Origin: Tabrizicola aquatica
GTDB taxonomy: Bacteria > Pseudomonadota > Alphaproteobacteria > Rhodobacterales > Rhodobacteraceae
DNA: 64,000 bases
Assembly (NCBI RefSeq): GCF_002900975.1
Contig: NZ_PJON01000002.1
Location: 620,001 to 684,000 of the forward strand
Direction of reading: 5' to 3'
The translations under genes were made by a program, and so were the position numbers. Within the stretch, counting starts at the first letter, position 1, and each line of letters starts with the position of its first letter. Of this stretch, positions 28,674-36,721 are shown piece after piece. Below the pieces are notes generated by a model. It made no database searches. It worked only from the letters and a program-made list of their open reading frames with translations, and was not told where the DNA came from.

Positions 28674-29921
28674 TTATCCGGCCGCAAGCACCAGAAGACC
28701 CATCACCGCCGCTCCGGCCGCCAGGCTTGCCGGATCGCGCAGGGCGAATACGACCGGATCGCCGGTCAACCGGCCGTGTCCGACCAGGTGCCACAGGCGC
28801 AGAAGCCAGGCCAGGACAACTGCGCCGGCGGCGACCAGGATCAGCGGCCGGTCATACAGGGCCTGCGCCTGCGGGGACTGCAGATAAAGCACAAGGACGA
28901 TGGCCGAACCAAGGGCGGCCACCTTACCCAGCCTGGCCAGCCCGGGTTGATCCTCCAGCCGATAGCCGCGCCGCTGCGGCAGCGGCAGGGCGCTGATCCG
29001 CGCGCCGGCCAACTCGGCCGCACGCTTTGCGATTGCAAGCGAGGCGAAGACGCAACCGCCATAGGCCAGAAGCCAGCCCGAGACCGGGATGCTCGTCGCC
29101 AATCCCCCTGCCACCAGCCGGAGCGTGTAGAGCCCGACCAGTACGGCCAGGTCGATGCCAGCCCAGGTCTTTAGCTTCAGCGAATAGCCCAGCGCGACCA
29201 CGGCATAAAGCGCAAGGATTGCAGCAATGCCCGCCGAAGCCGCCAGTCCAAGTCCAAGCGCAGCGACCAGCCCTAGCAAGGCCAGCGCTGGCCCGGGGCG
29301 CATCTCTCCGCTGGCCAACGGGCGCAGTCGCTTGATCGGATGGCGGCGGTCGTCGGCGATGTCGAACAGGTCATTCGCCAGATAGACAGCCGAGCAGACC
29401 AGACAGAAGGCGGCAAAGGCCATCCCCGCTTGCAGCCACAGGGACGGCTCGTTCCAGCGCTGCGCGGCGAGGATTGGTACAAAGACCAGAAGGTTCTTGA
29501 CCCAATGGTGCGGCCGCAGGGCGCGCAGCGACAGGGTCTGCCTTGCCGGCAACGCGGGCAGGGCCGCGACTGCCGCGGAGGTCAGGGCGGGATAGCCTGT
29601 GCCATAGACGAGATACCGATCCGGTAGCACTGGCGCCGCTGGTCCCGGAACAAGCGAAACCGCGGCCAGTCCAGGCCGGATGCGCGCGCACAGTGCCTGC
29701 ATCGCCGCCAGTGAAAGACCGCCCACCACAAGAACCGGGCGGCTAGGCGCTTCGGCCTGAAGGACCGCTACGGCGTGGGGCTCTAGCGGCAAGGTCATGG
29801 GGTCCGGCTCGCGCTGGCTGCCGCCGAACCAGCCCGCGATGCGCAGAAGCTGCCGTTCCCACGCCAGGTCGCAGCGCGCAAGCCCGCCCTCCAGTGTGAC
29901 GACCAGGGGCAGGCTATCCAC
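28674..29921 (-). CDS. UbiA-family polyprenyl-phosphate transferase with degenerate HAD domain
   Basis: A 415-residue protein. Residues about 150-415 are a UbiA-type membrane domain with LRPHHWVKNLLVFVP and the prenyl-diphosphate-type motif NDLFDIADDRRHP followed by RPLASGEM, as in decaprenyl-phosphate phosphoribosyltransferase-like enzymes. Residues 1-140 resemble the HAD phosphatase domain often fused to this family, but the DxDxT motif reads TLEGG, so the catalytic Asp is missing. I infer synthesis of a lipid-linked pentose or related donor. It overlaps the FAD protein gene by 8 bp in the same strand. Confidence 0.82.
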   Translation of the reverse strand: MDSLPLVVTLEGGLARCDLAWERQLLRIAGWFGGSQREPDPMTLPLEPHAVAVLQAEAPSRPVLVVGGLSLAAMQALCARIRPGLAAVSLVPGPAAPVLPDRYLVYGTGYPALTSAAVAALPALPARQTLSLRALRPHHWVKNLLVFVPILAAQRWNEPSLWLQAGMAFAAFCLVCSAVYLANDLFDIADDRRHPIKRLRPLASGEMRPGPALALLGLVAALGLGLAASAGIAAILALYAVVALGYSLKLKTWAGIDLAVLVGLYTLRLVAGGLATSIPVSGWLLAYGGCVFASLAIAKRAAELAGARISALPLPQRRGYRLEDQPGLARLGKVAALGSAIVLVLYLQSPQAQALYDRPLILVAAGAVVLAWLLRLWHLVGHGRLTGDPVVFALRDPASLAAGAAVMGLLVLAAG

Positions 29922-31221
29922 GGGTCAGGTTCTCCAGGACCCGCGCGGCGACCTTGCGGCCTTCGCGCACGGCATGGTTGGTCCCGCGATCCTCGGGGTA
30001 GATCTGCGCCATCGAGGCAAGGTGCAGCCCCGGCAACGGCTGGTCGGGCGGGATCAGGGCCGAGTAGTGCCGCTCTACCACCGGCTGCGCCCAGCGGGCC
30101 CGCCAGACGTGAAATTCCTGCACCCAGTCGCGGCGGAAGGCCGGGAACATCCGTTGCAGATGCGGGACCGAAAACGCCATCACCTCCTCATCCGACATCG
30201 CGTACAGCGCATCGGTCTCGGGCAGGTATTTCGACAGATAGACGATGTGCCGCCCGCCATAGCTGGAGGCATCCTCGAAATTCGTGTGTTCGATGACGCC
30301 GACGTAAGGGAACCCGGGGTCATTGACATTGGTCCAGTAGGTCGAGCCGAGCGGGCGGTCCAGTTCCAGCACCAGGCAAAGGTTGGCGAGATAGGGGATG
30401 CGCCGCAGCGCCGCTGTGTCCGTCTGGCCACCGCACTCCAGCATGTCCGCCACCAGGGCTGGGGCGGGCGTGGCGATCACCGTCGTTCCCGTCGCCTCGC
30501 CCCAGGGGCCACGGGCGATCCAGCCGCCGTCCACCTGCCGCAGTTCGCTCACCGGGAAATCTGTGCGGATTTCGCCCCCGGCGGACCGAATGGCGGCGGC
30601 GGTTTCTTCCGCCAGACGCGCGAAAGAGCCCTTGAAATAGGCCAGGCGCTCCTCGCCGCCCTTGCCGCGTGACCCGCCGCGCAGTTTCAGCTTGTTCCAG
30701 AACCAGACGGCCGAGACGGTCTCGGCATAGGGGCCGAACTTGCCCTGCAGCAGGGGTTCCCACATCACCCGCCAGACCCGTTCGCCCCCCAGCCTGCGCA
30801 GCCAGTCGGCGGCCGTCACGCCCTCCAGCGCGCGCCAGTCCTTCACGGCCCGGGCGCGGGGGATCATCAGGCCCAGCCGGATACGGTCCAGGAACGGCAG
30901 CGCCCCAAAGCGCAACAGGTCCAGCGGCGAGGACAGGCGGAACAGGCTGTTGTTGTACCAGACCCCGGTCGCAGTGGCGCGCAGGGTGATGTCGGCCGCC
31001 AGGCCCAATTCCTCGACCAGCCGCATGATCTCGCGGTCCGAGGTGAACCAGTGGTGATAAAAGCGGTCCAGCCGCTCGCCCTTGGTGTCGAAGGCGCCGG
31101 CCAAGCCACCGACATGGGCGTCGGCCTCCAGCACCGAGACCGGGACGCCCTGCCGCGCCAGATCGAAGGCGGCGGCCAGGCCGGTGAAACCCGCGCCGAT
31201 GATCAGAACCCGCCCGGTCAT
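29914..31221 (-). CDS. FAD-dependent amine-oxidase-fold oxidoreductase
   Basis: A 435-residue flavoprotein. Seen: N-terminal dinucleotide-binding GAGFTGLAAAFDLARQG followed by VLEADAHVGGLAG, then the long substrate domain. It resembles the NAD(P)/FAD-dependent proteins that sit beside GT2 and UbiA-like genes in glycan clusters, some related to UDP-galactopyranose mutase. The start at 31221 overlaps the stop of the flippase-like gene (ATGA). Its reaction is not known; I suggest modification of a sugar or lipid-linked sugar. Confidence 0.82.
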   Translation of the reverse strand: MTGRVLIIGAGFTGLAAAFDLARQGVPVSVLEADAHVGGLAGAFDTKGERLDRFYHHWFTSDREIMRLVEELGLAADITLRATATGVWYNNSLFRLSSPLDLLRFGALPFLDRIRLGLMIPRARAVKDWRALEGVTAADWLRRLGGERVWRVMWEPLLQGKFGPYAETVSAVWFWNKLKLRGGSRGKGGEERLAYFKGSFARLAEETAAAIRSAGGEIRTDFPVSELRQVDGGWIARGPWGEATGTTVIATPAPALVADMLECGGQTDTAALRRIPYLANLCLVLELDRPLGSTYWTNVNDPGFPYVGVIEHTNFEDASSYGGRHIVYLSKYLPETDALYAMSDEEVMAFSVPHLQRMFPAFRRDWVQEFHVWRARWAQPVVERHYSALIPPDQPLPGLHLASMAQIYPEDRGTNHAVREGRKVAARVLENLTRG

Positions 31222-32192
31222 GCCTGCCCCCGCCGCAGCCGCCAATACAGCAGGCAAATCCCCCCAAGGATCGAGGCGGGGATGTAGAAATACGCATGAA
31301 CCAGCACGGCGAACGCCGTCGCGGCGGCGGTCGAGTTTCCCCCCGCCTCGGCCGCGGCGATGGCGAAATAGTCGAAGGTGCCGATATAGCCGGGGGTGGA
31401 GGGCAGCAGCGTGGCCAAGGTGCCGATCGGCATCGCCAGCCAGGCGGCCGCGGGGGCCGTGACGGCTGGGATCGCCATGGCGACGGCCCAGTAGACCGCG
31501 CCCTCGCAGGTCCAGACCAGGGCTGAGGCGCCGATCAACCCCAGCATCCGTCGCCCGCGCGACAGGGTGACCAGGGTATCCAGCAACGGCTCGGCGAAGC
31601 CCGCCAGCCGCGTTCCAAACCCCGGGTGCAGCGCACGCACGCCCGCCACGGTCGCACGCGACACCGGCCGCAGGACGCCAGGCACCAGCAGTAAGCCCAG
31701 GGCCAGCAGCCCGACCGAGACCAGCACCCACCCACCGACGCCAAGCAGGCCCAGGGCCCCCTCGCGCGGGGCCAGGATCAGGATCGCCAGCCCCGCCGCG
31801 ACCAGGACGGTCAGCAGGTCCAGCAGCCGCTCGGCCAGCACGGTGGCCGTCACGGTGCCGGGGTCCACCTCCAGCCAGCGGCTGAAGGCCAGACAGCGCA
31901 GGACATCGCCCAGCCGGAAGGGCAGCACGTTATTCGCCGCGATGGACCCCAGGAACGGCACTGCGCAGCGCCAGAAGCCAAGCGAGGGATTGGCCACGGC
32001 CAGCATCGCCCTCCAGCGCAACACCCGCACTGCATAGCCCGTGGCCCAGAACACAAAGCCCAGCGCCAGCCAGCGCGGATCGGGATTGCGGAACGCCTCG
32101 GCCAAAGCCGCGCGGTCCAGGTCGCGAAGGATCAGCCACAGGCACAACCCGGCAAGCGCCACCCCGATGGCGAATTGCACCCAGCGCGTCAT
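31218..32192 (-). CDS. Flippase-like membrane protein (lysylphosphatidylglycerol synthase TM / UPF0104)
   Basis: A 324-residue polytopic protein with about eight helices. The pattern LGFVFWATGYAVRVLRWRAML, AANNVLPFRLGDVLRC and PSTPGYIGTFDYFA matches the LPG_synthase_TM/UPF0104 family, which includes membrane proteins tied to lipid-linked glycan movement. It overlaps both neighbours by 4 bp (GT2 upstream at 32189, FAD protein downstream), making a GT2-flippase-FAD-UbiA operon. Flipping of a lipid-linked sugar is an inference. Confidence 0.82.
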   Translation of the reverse strand: MTRWVQFAIGVALAGLCLWLILRDLDRAALAEAFRNPDPRWLALGFVFWATGYAVRVLRWRAMLAVANPSLGFWRCAVPFLGSIAANNVLPFRLGDVLRCLAFSRWLEVDPGTVTATVLAERLLDLLTVLVAAGLAILILAPREGALGLLGVGGWVLVSVGLLALGLLLVPGVLRPVSRATVAGVRALHPGFGTRLAGFAEPLLDTLVTLSRGRRMLGLIGASALVWTCEGAVYWAVAMAIPAVTAPAAAWLAMPIGTLATLLPSTPGYIGTFDYFAIAAAEAGGNSTAAATAFAVLVHAYFYIPASILGGICLLYWRLRRGQA

Positions 32193-33181
32193 TCCCCGGT
32201 CTCGTCAAAGCCCATGCGTTCGGCTACCACATACAGCGGGCGACGCTTCACCTCGCTGTAGATGCGGCCGATGTATTCGCCCATGATCCCCAGGCAGATC
32301 AGCTGAACCCCGCCCATGAACAGCACGGCGATCATCAGCGCGGTCCAGCCCTCCACCCAGACCGAGGTGAAGATGCGCATGAACAGGGCGTAGGCAATGC
32401 CGAACAGGGCAAGGGTGGCCGCGATCAGTCCAAGGGCAATCGACAGCTGCAAAGGTTTGATCGAGAACGATAGTATCCCATCCGCCGCAAAGCGCAGCAT
32501 CTTGCGCAGCGGGTATTTCGTGACTCCGGCAAAGCGTTCGGGCCGGTCATAGGGGATCGAGGTCTGGCGAAAGCCGACCCAGCTGACCATGCCGCGGATG
32601 AAGCGGTGCCGCTCGGGCATCTGGCGCAGCACGTCGACGACCGGGCGGCCCATCAGGCGGAAGTCGCCGGTATCGGCGGGGATTGGCACTTCGGACAGGC
32701 GGTTGATCGTGCTGTAGAACAGCCGGGCGGTGGCCCGCTTCATCAGGCTGTCCGCCCGGCGCGAGGCGCGGGTGCCGTACACCACGTCGAACCCCTGCCG
32801 CCAGCGGTCGATCATCTGTGCCACCACCTCAGGCGGGTCCTGCAGGTCGGCGTCCATCAGGACGACCGCATCACCCTTGGCCACCTCGATCCCGGCCGAG
32901 ACGGCGATCTGCTGGCCGAAGTTGCGCGCAAAGCGCAGGACGCGGACCCTTGGGTCACGGGCCGCCGCCTCGCGCAGGATCTCGGGCGTTCGGTCGCGCG
33001 AGCCATCGTCAACGAACACGAATTCGAACCGGCAGTCGGGCTGCCCTGCCGCCAGCCGCCCAAGCCGCGCCAGGGTTTCGGCCAGCACCGCCTCTTCGTC
33101 CAGACAGGGCAGGATGATCGAGATCAACGGCTGCTCGGGGCGCTGGACACCTGGTCGGGCCGGAGCGGGTGCGGCGGGCAT
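32189..33181 (-). CDS. ArnC/GtrB-type polyprenyl-phosphate glycosyltransferase A
   Basis: A 330-residue GT2 enzyme: ISIILPCLDEEAVLAETL at the start, VDDGSRDRTPEIL, the metal-binding DADLQDPPE near residue 113, then two C-terminal membrane helices and a GEYIGRIYSEVKRRPLYVV tail, the signature of ArnC/GtrB/DPM1-like enzymes that make polyprenyl-phosphate sugars. It heads the minus-strand operon with the flippase-like, FAD and UbiA genes and is paralogous to the 34979 protein. Confidence 0.92.
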   Translation of the reverse strand: MPAAPAPARPGVQRPEQPLISIILPCLDEEAVLAETLARLGRLAAGQPDCRFEFVFVDDGSRDRTPEILREAAARDPRVRVLRFARNFGQQIAVSAGIEVAKGDAVVLMDADLQDPPEVVAQMIDRWRQGFDVVYGTRASRRADSLMKRATARLFYSTINRLSEVPIPADTGDFRLMGRPVVDVLRQMPERHRFIRGMVSWVGFRQTSIPYDRPERFAGVTKYPLRKMLRFAADGILSFSIKPLQLSIALGLIAATLALFGIAYALFMRIFTSVWVEGWTALMIAVLFMGGVQLICLGIMGEYIGRIYSEVKRRPLYVVAERMGFDETGE

Positions 33182-33256
33182 GGCCAGGATGCGGTCCTTG
33201 TCGGCGGAAATCGGACGCAGGTTAGTCTGGCAGGTTCGCCACTGTCCAGCGGCGGG

Positions 33257-34801
33257 TCAGCACAGCACCTCGATCAGACGCGGCCCGCGCTGTTCCATCG
33301 CCTCGGCAAAGGCAGCGTTGAAACCGGCCATGTCCTCGACTCGCACCGCCTGCACGCCATGACCCTTGGCCAATGCAACCCAGTCCAGTCGGGGGCCTTC
33401 GACGTCGAACATCTGGCTGGCGTTGCGCCCAACCTCGTTCACCCCCATCGCGGCCAGCTCTTCGCGCAGGATCTGGTAGCCGCGGTTTGCGAAGATCACC
33501 GTGGTCACGTCCAGCCCCTCGCGCGCCATGGTCCACAGCGATTGCAGCGTGTACATCCCGGACCCGTCGCCCTCCAGCACCACGACCTTGCGGTCCGGGC
33601 AGGCCACCGCCGCACCGACCGCGTTCGGCAGGCCAAAGCCGATCGACCCGCCGGTGATCGTCAGCACATCATGGCCCCGCGCCTGCTTCAGCGCCGGCGC
33701 CAGGTGACCCGAGGCGGTGATCCCCTCGTCCACGATGATCGCATCCTCGGGCATCAGGGCAGCGACGGAGCGGCCCAGTTTCTCAAGCGTGACGGGGCCG
33801 TCGGGCGGGGCGGGAAGGGAGAGGGTGCCGAAATCCTCGGGTCCCAGGTCGGCCTCGCCAATCTCCTCTGCCAGGGTTTGCAGGGTCCAGGCAATGTCCA
33901 TGTCGCGGCTGCAAAGGTCGATCAGACGGGTGTCGGGATCGTCGGGGGTCGATGGGCGGCCGGGATAGGCGAAGAACCCGGCCGGCCGCGTCGTGCCGCA
34001 CAGGACCAGCGCCGGTGCGCCTTGCATCAGGGTTAGGTTGTCCTCGATCCGGTAGGCCATCCGCTCGATCTGCACCGCGCCCGCACCACGGCGGAACCGG
34101 GCCGCGAAGAAGGGATGCATCAGTCGCGCGCCGGCGGCTTTCGTAAGACGTTTCGCCAGCAGACCCAGGTCCGACCACAGCACTGGCCCGTCAACCAGCA
34201 GGATTGCGCCCGGCTGGCGCAAGGCACGGGCGGCGGCGGCCACCTCATCGAGCGACGGGCGGCGCAGCGGTGGCGGTGGCGGGGCCACTGCCTGGCCGTC
34301 GGCCGGGTCCCAGGCCATGTTGGCGGGCAGGATCAGCGTCGCGATCTGTCCGTTCTTTGCCCGCGCCGCCTGAATCGCATCGGCGGCATCCCCGGCCACG
34401 CGCCCGGGTTCCGCGCAGACGCGGGTCCAATGCGACACCGCCTGGCTGATCCCCACGGTATCGCCCTTCAGCGGCGCTTCGAACCGAAGGTGGTAATCCG
34501 CGTGATCGCCCATCACGTTCAGCACCCCGCTTTGCGCCTTGCGGGCGTTGTGCAGGTTGGCGAAGGCATTGCCGAAACCGGGTGCCAGGTGCAGCAGGGT
34601 CGCCGCAATCTGTCCAGTCATGCGGAAATAGCCATCCGCCGCGCCTGATACCCCACCCTCGAACAGACACAGGATGCAGCGCAACTCGGGGTGGCGGTCC
34701 AGCGCGGCAACGAAATGCATCTCGGAGGTACCGGGATTGGCGAAGCAGACGCGCACGTCGCTGGCAAGCAGGGTCCGTACCAAGGTTTCCGCGCCGTTCA
34801 T
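33257..34801 (-). CDS. Acetolactate-synthase-like thiamine diphosphate enzyme
   Basis: A 514-residue ThDP enzyme. Seen: the N-terminal domain FANPGTSEMHFVAALDRHP with the catalytic Glu in LCLFEGGVSGAADGY, and the C-terminal cofactor motif GDGSGMYTLQSLWTMAREG ending in FANRGY. Such proteins are often labelled acetolactate synthase large subunit but the group also includes benzoylformate decarboxylase-like enzymes; no small subunit is near. It lies between two GT2 genes and may be unrelated to them. The ATG at 34801 (MNGAETLVRTLL) is chosen; family proteins start there. Confidence 0.82.
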   Translation of the reverse strand: MNGAETLVRTLLASDVRVCFANPGTSEMHFVAALDRHPELRCILCLFEGGVSGAADGYFRMTGQIAATLLHLAPGFGNAFANLHNARKAQSGVLNVMGDHADYHLRFEAPLKGDTVGISQAVSHWTRVCAEPGRVAGDAADAIQAARAKNGQIATLILPANMAWDPADGQAVAPPPPPLRRPSLDEVAAAARALRQPGAILLVDGPVLWSDLGLLAKRLTKAAGARLMHPFFAARFRRGAGAVQIERMAYRIEDNLTLMQGAPALVLCGTTRPAGFFAYPGRPSTPDDPDTRLIDLCSRDMDIAWTLQTLAEEIGEADLGPEDFGTLSLPAPPDGPVTLEKLGRSVAALMPEDAIIVDEGITASGHLAPALKQARGHDVLTITGGSIGFGLPNAVGAAVACPDRKVVVLEGDGSGMYTLQSLWTMAREGLDVTTVIFANRGYQILREELAAMGVNEVGRNASQMFDVEGPRLDWVALAKGHGVQAVRVEDMAGFNAAFAEAMEQRGPRLIEVLC

Positions 34802-34978
34802 GCAATGCCTCGCTTGTCTGTTTGGTCGACTAACGACCCATCGCCGCCTTTGTGCCCGAACACTGACGCACTGCAAGCTTTCAGACAGGTATTACCACGG
34901 CAGAATTCATTCAATCACCGTCAGGTCGCCACATTCTTGCCGCTGTGGAAACGCCATCTGTTCGCAAGTCGAAGGGAC

Positions 34979-35989
34979 ATGGTGCGCCAGATGAACAGTC
35001 GTCAGGGAGTCATTCCACTGGACCGGCGCGAGGCTGCGCGCGCACGCCGGGTGACCTTGATCGTTCCGGTTTACAACGAGGAAGCCAGCATCGGCGTCTT
35101 CCTGGAAAAGGTCACGCAGGTTCTGACCCGGATCACTCAGCCGGTTGCGGTTGACATCCTGTTCGTCAACGACGGCAGCCGCGACAAGACCGAACGCCTG
35201 ATCCTGGCCGAGGCGGCGAAACGTCCCGACATCTCGCTTCTCAGCCTGTCGCGCAACTTCGGGAAAGAGGCGGCCCTGACCGCCGGGCTGCACCATGCCA
35301 CTGGCGATGCTGTCATCCCGCTGGACGTGGACCTGCAGGACCCGCCCGAAGTCATCGACGACATGATTCGCCATTGGCTTGCGGGTGCGAAGATCGTCAA
35401 CGCCCGCCGCAACCGGCGCGATGGGGACAGTTGGCTTAAATCCGCGTCGGCCGGGGCCTTCTATCGCCTGTTCAACGCGATGGCCGAGCGTCCCATTCCC
35501 CGCGATGTCGGCGACTTCCGTCTGATGGACCGTGAGGTCGTGCAAGCGATCCGCCAGTTGGGCGAGCGGTCGCGGTGCAACAAGGCGCTGTTCTCCTGGG
35601 TCGGCTTCGAGACCGAAGAGGTCCTGTACGACCGTCCCGCCCGCGCTGCGGGCGAGACGCGCTGGTCCTACTGGAAACTGACCAAGCTGGCCCTGGACGC
35701 GATCTTTTCGTCCACCACCGTGCCTCTGCGGATCTGGACCTATGTCGGCATGCTGATGGCGCTAGGCTCGCTTGTCTATTCGCTGGTCCTGTTCATCCGC
35801 ACCCTGGTCTTTGGCATCGACGTCCCCGGCTATGCCTCCACGACGATCCTGATCCTGGTCTTCGGGGGCATGAACATGTTCGCCCTGGGGATCATCGGCG
35901 AATACGTCGGCCGCATCTACACCGAGGTGCGACAGCGCCCGCTGTATGTCGTGCGGTCCCACCACATCTCTGATCTGGCGGAGGGCTGA
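34979..35989 (+). CDS. ArnC/GtrB-type polyprenyl-phosphate glycosyltransferase B
   Basis: A 336-residue GT2 enzyme: VTLIVPVYNEEASIGVFLEK, VNDGSRDKTERLI, DVDLQDPPEVIDDMI (the metal motif), two C-terminal helices and GEYVGRIYTEVRQRPLYVV. It is similar in layout to the 32189 protein. It ends 1 bp before a methyltransferase and is followed by a GtrA-GT fusion, together a Gtr-like cassette in which GtrB charges the polyprenyl carrier. ATG at 34979, GTG at 34982 or ATG at 34991 could each be the start; AAGGGA lies just upstream. Confidence 0.91.
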   Translation: MVRQMNSRQGVIPLDRREAARARRVTLIVPVYNEEASIGVFLEKVTQVLTRITQPVAVDILFVNDGSRDKTERLILAEAAKRPDISLLSLSRNFGKEAALTAGLHHATGDAVIPLDVDLQDPPEVIDDMIRHWLAGAKIVNARRNRRDGDSWLKSASAGAFYRLFNAMAERPIPRDVGDFRLMDREVVQAIRQLGERSRCNKALFSWVGFETEEVLYDRPARAAGETRWSYWKLTKLALDAIFSSTTVPLRIWTYVGMLMALGSLVYSLVLFIRTLVFGIDVPGYASTTILILVFGGMNMFALGIIGEYVGRIYTEVRQRPLYVVRSHHISDLAEG

Positions 35990-35990
35990 C

Positions 35991-36713
35991 ATGGATAGCG
36001 CTGTCTACGACCGCATGAACGATCTGGAGGCGCGGCACTGGTGGTTTGTCGCGCGGCGCAAGATCATTGCTTCGCTGATCGGGCGCACCTTGGAAAAACG
36101 GCCCGCCCGCATTCTTGAGGCGGGCTGCGGTAGTGGCGGCAACCTGCGGATGCTGGGCGATTTCGGCGAGGTCGATGCGTTCGAATACCACGACCCGGCC
36201 CGCGAGGCCGCCGCTCGCAAGACCGGGATGACGATTCCCTTCGGCGCTTTGCCGGACGTGCTTCCGTTTGACCGGGATTACGACCTGATCGGCCTGTTCG
36301 ATGTATTGGAACATATCGAGGATGACGTCGGCTCGCTCGTCGCGCTGCGTCAGCGCCTTGGCGAAGGTGGCAAGATCCTGATCACCGTGCCGGCTCTGCC
36401 GGTGCTGTGGTCCGGCCACGACGTGCGTCACCACCATTTCCGCCGCTACACCAAAGCCAGCCTGGCCGAGGCCGCGCAGAAGGCCGGGTTGAAGGTGACT
36501 TACTCCAGCTACTTCAACTTCTTCCTATTCCCGCTGGCCGTAGCGGCCCGCGCGGTCAAACGCCTGTCCCGAAGCGATGTCCCGGACGACCGGATGCCCT
36601 CGTCCTGGCTAAATGTCCTTCTGGCGCGCATATTCGGAACCGAGCGCTTCTTGCTGGGCCGCGTACGACTACCCATCGGCCTTTCGCTGGCGGTCGTTCT
36701 GGAAGCGGCCTGA
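35991..36713 (+). CDS. Class I SAM-dependent methyltransferase (glycan cluster)
   Basis: A 240-residue methyltransferase: motif I ILEAGCGSGGNLRMLGDFGE at about residues 38-57, then LIGLFDVLEHIEDDVGSL and a LPVLWSGHDVRHHHFRRYT segment seen in methyltransferases near GtrB genes. It follows the GT2 gene by 1 bp and its stop is 8 bp before the GtrA-GT start. Likely modifies a sugar or lipid-linked sugar made by the neighbouring enzymes (inference). Confidence 0.87.
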   Translation: MDSAVYDRMNDLEARHWWFVARRKIIASLIGRTLEKRPARILEAGCGSGGNLRMLGDFGEVDAFEYHDPAREAAARKTGMTIPFGALPDVLPFDRDYDLIGLFDVLEHIEDDVGSLVALRQRLGEGGKILITVPALPVLWSGHDVRHHHFRRYTKASLAEAAQKAGLKVTYSSYFNFFLFPLAVAARAVKRLSRSDVPDDRMPSSWLNVLLARIFGTERFLLGRVRLPIGLSLAVVLEAA

Positions 36714-36721
36714 CGCCCCCC

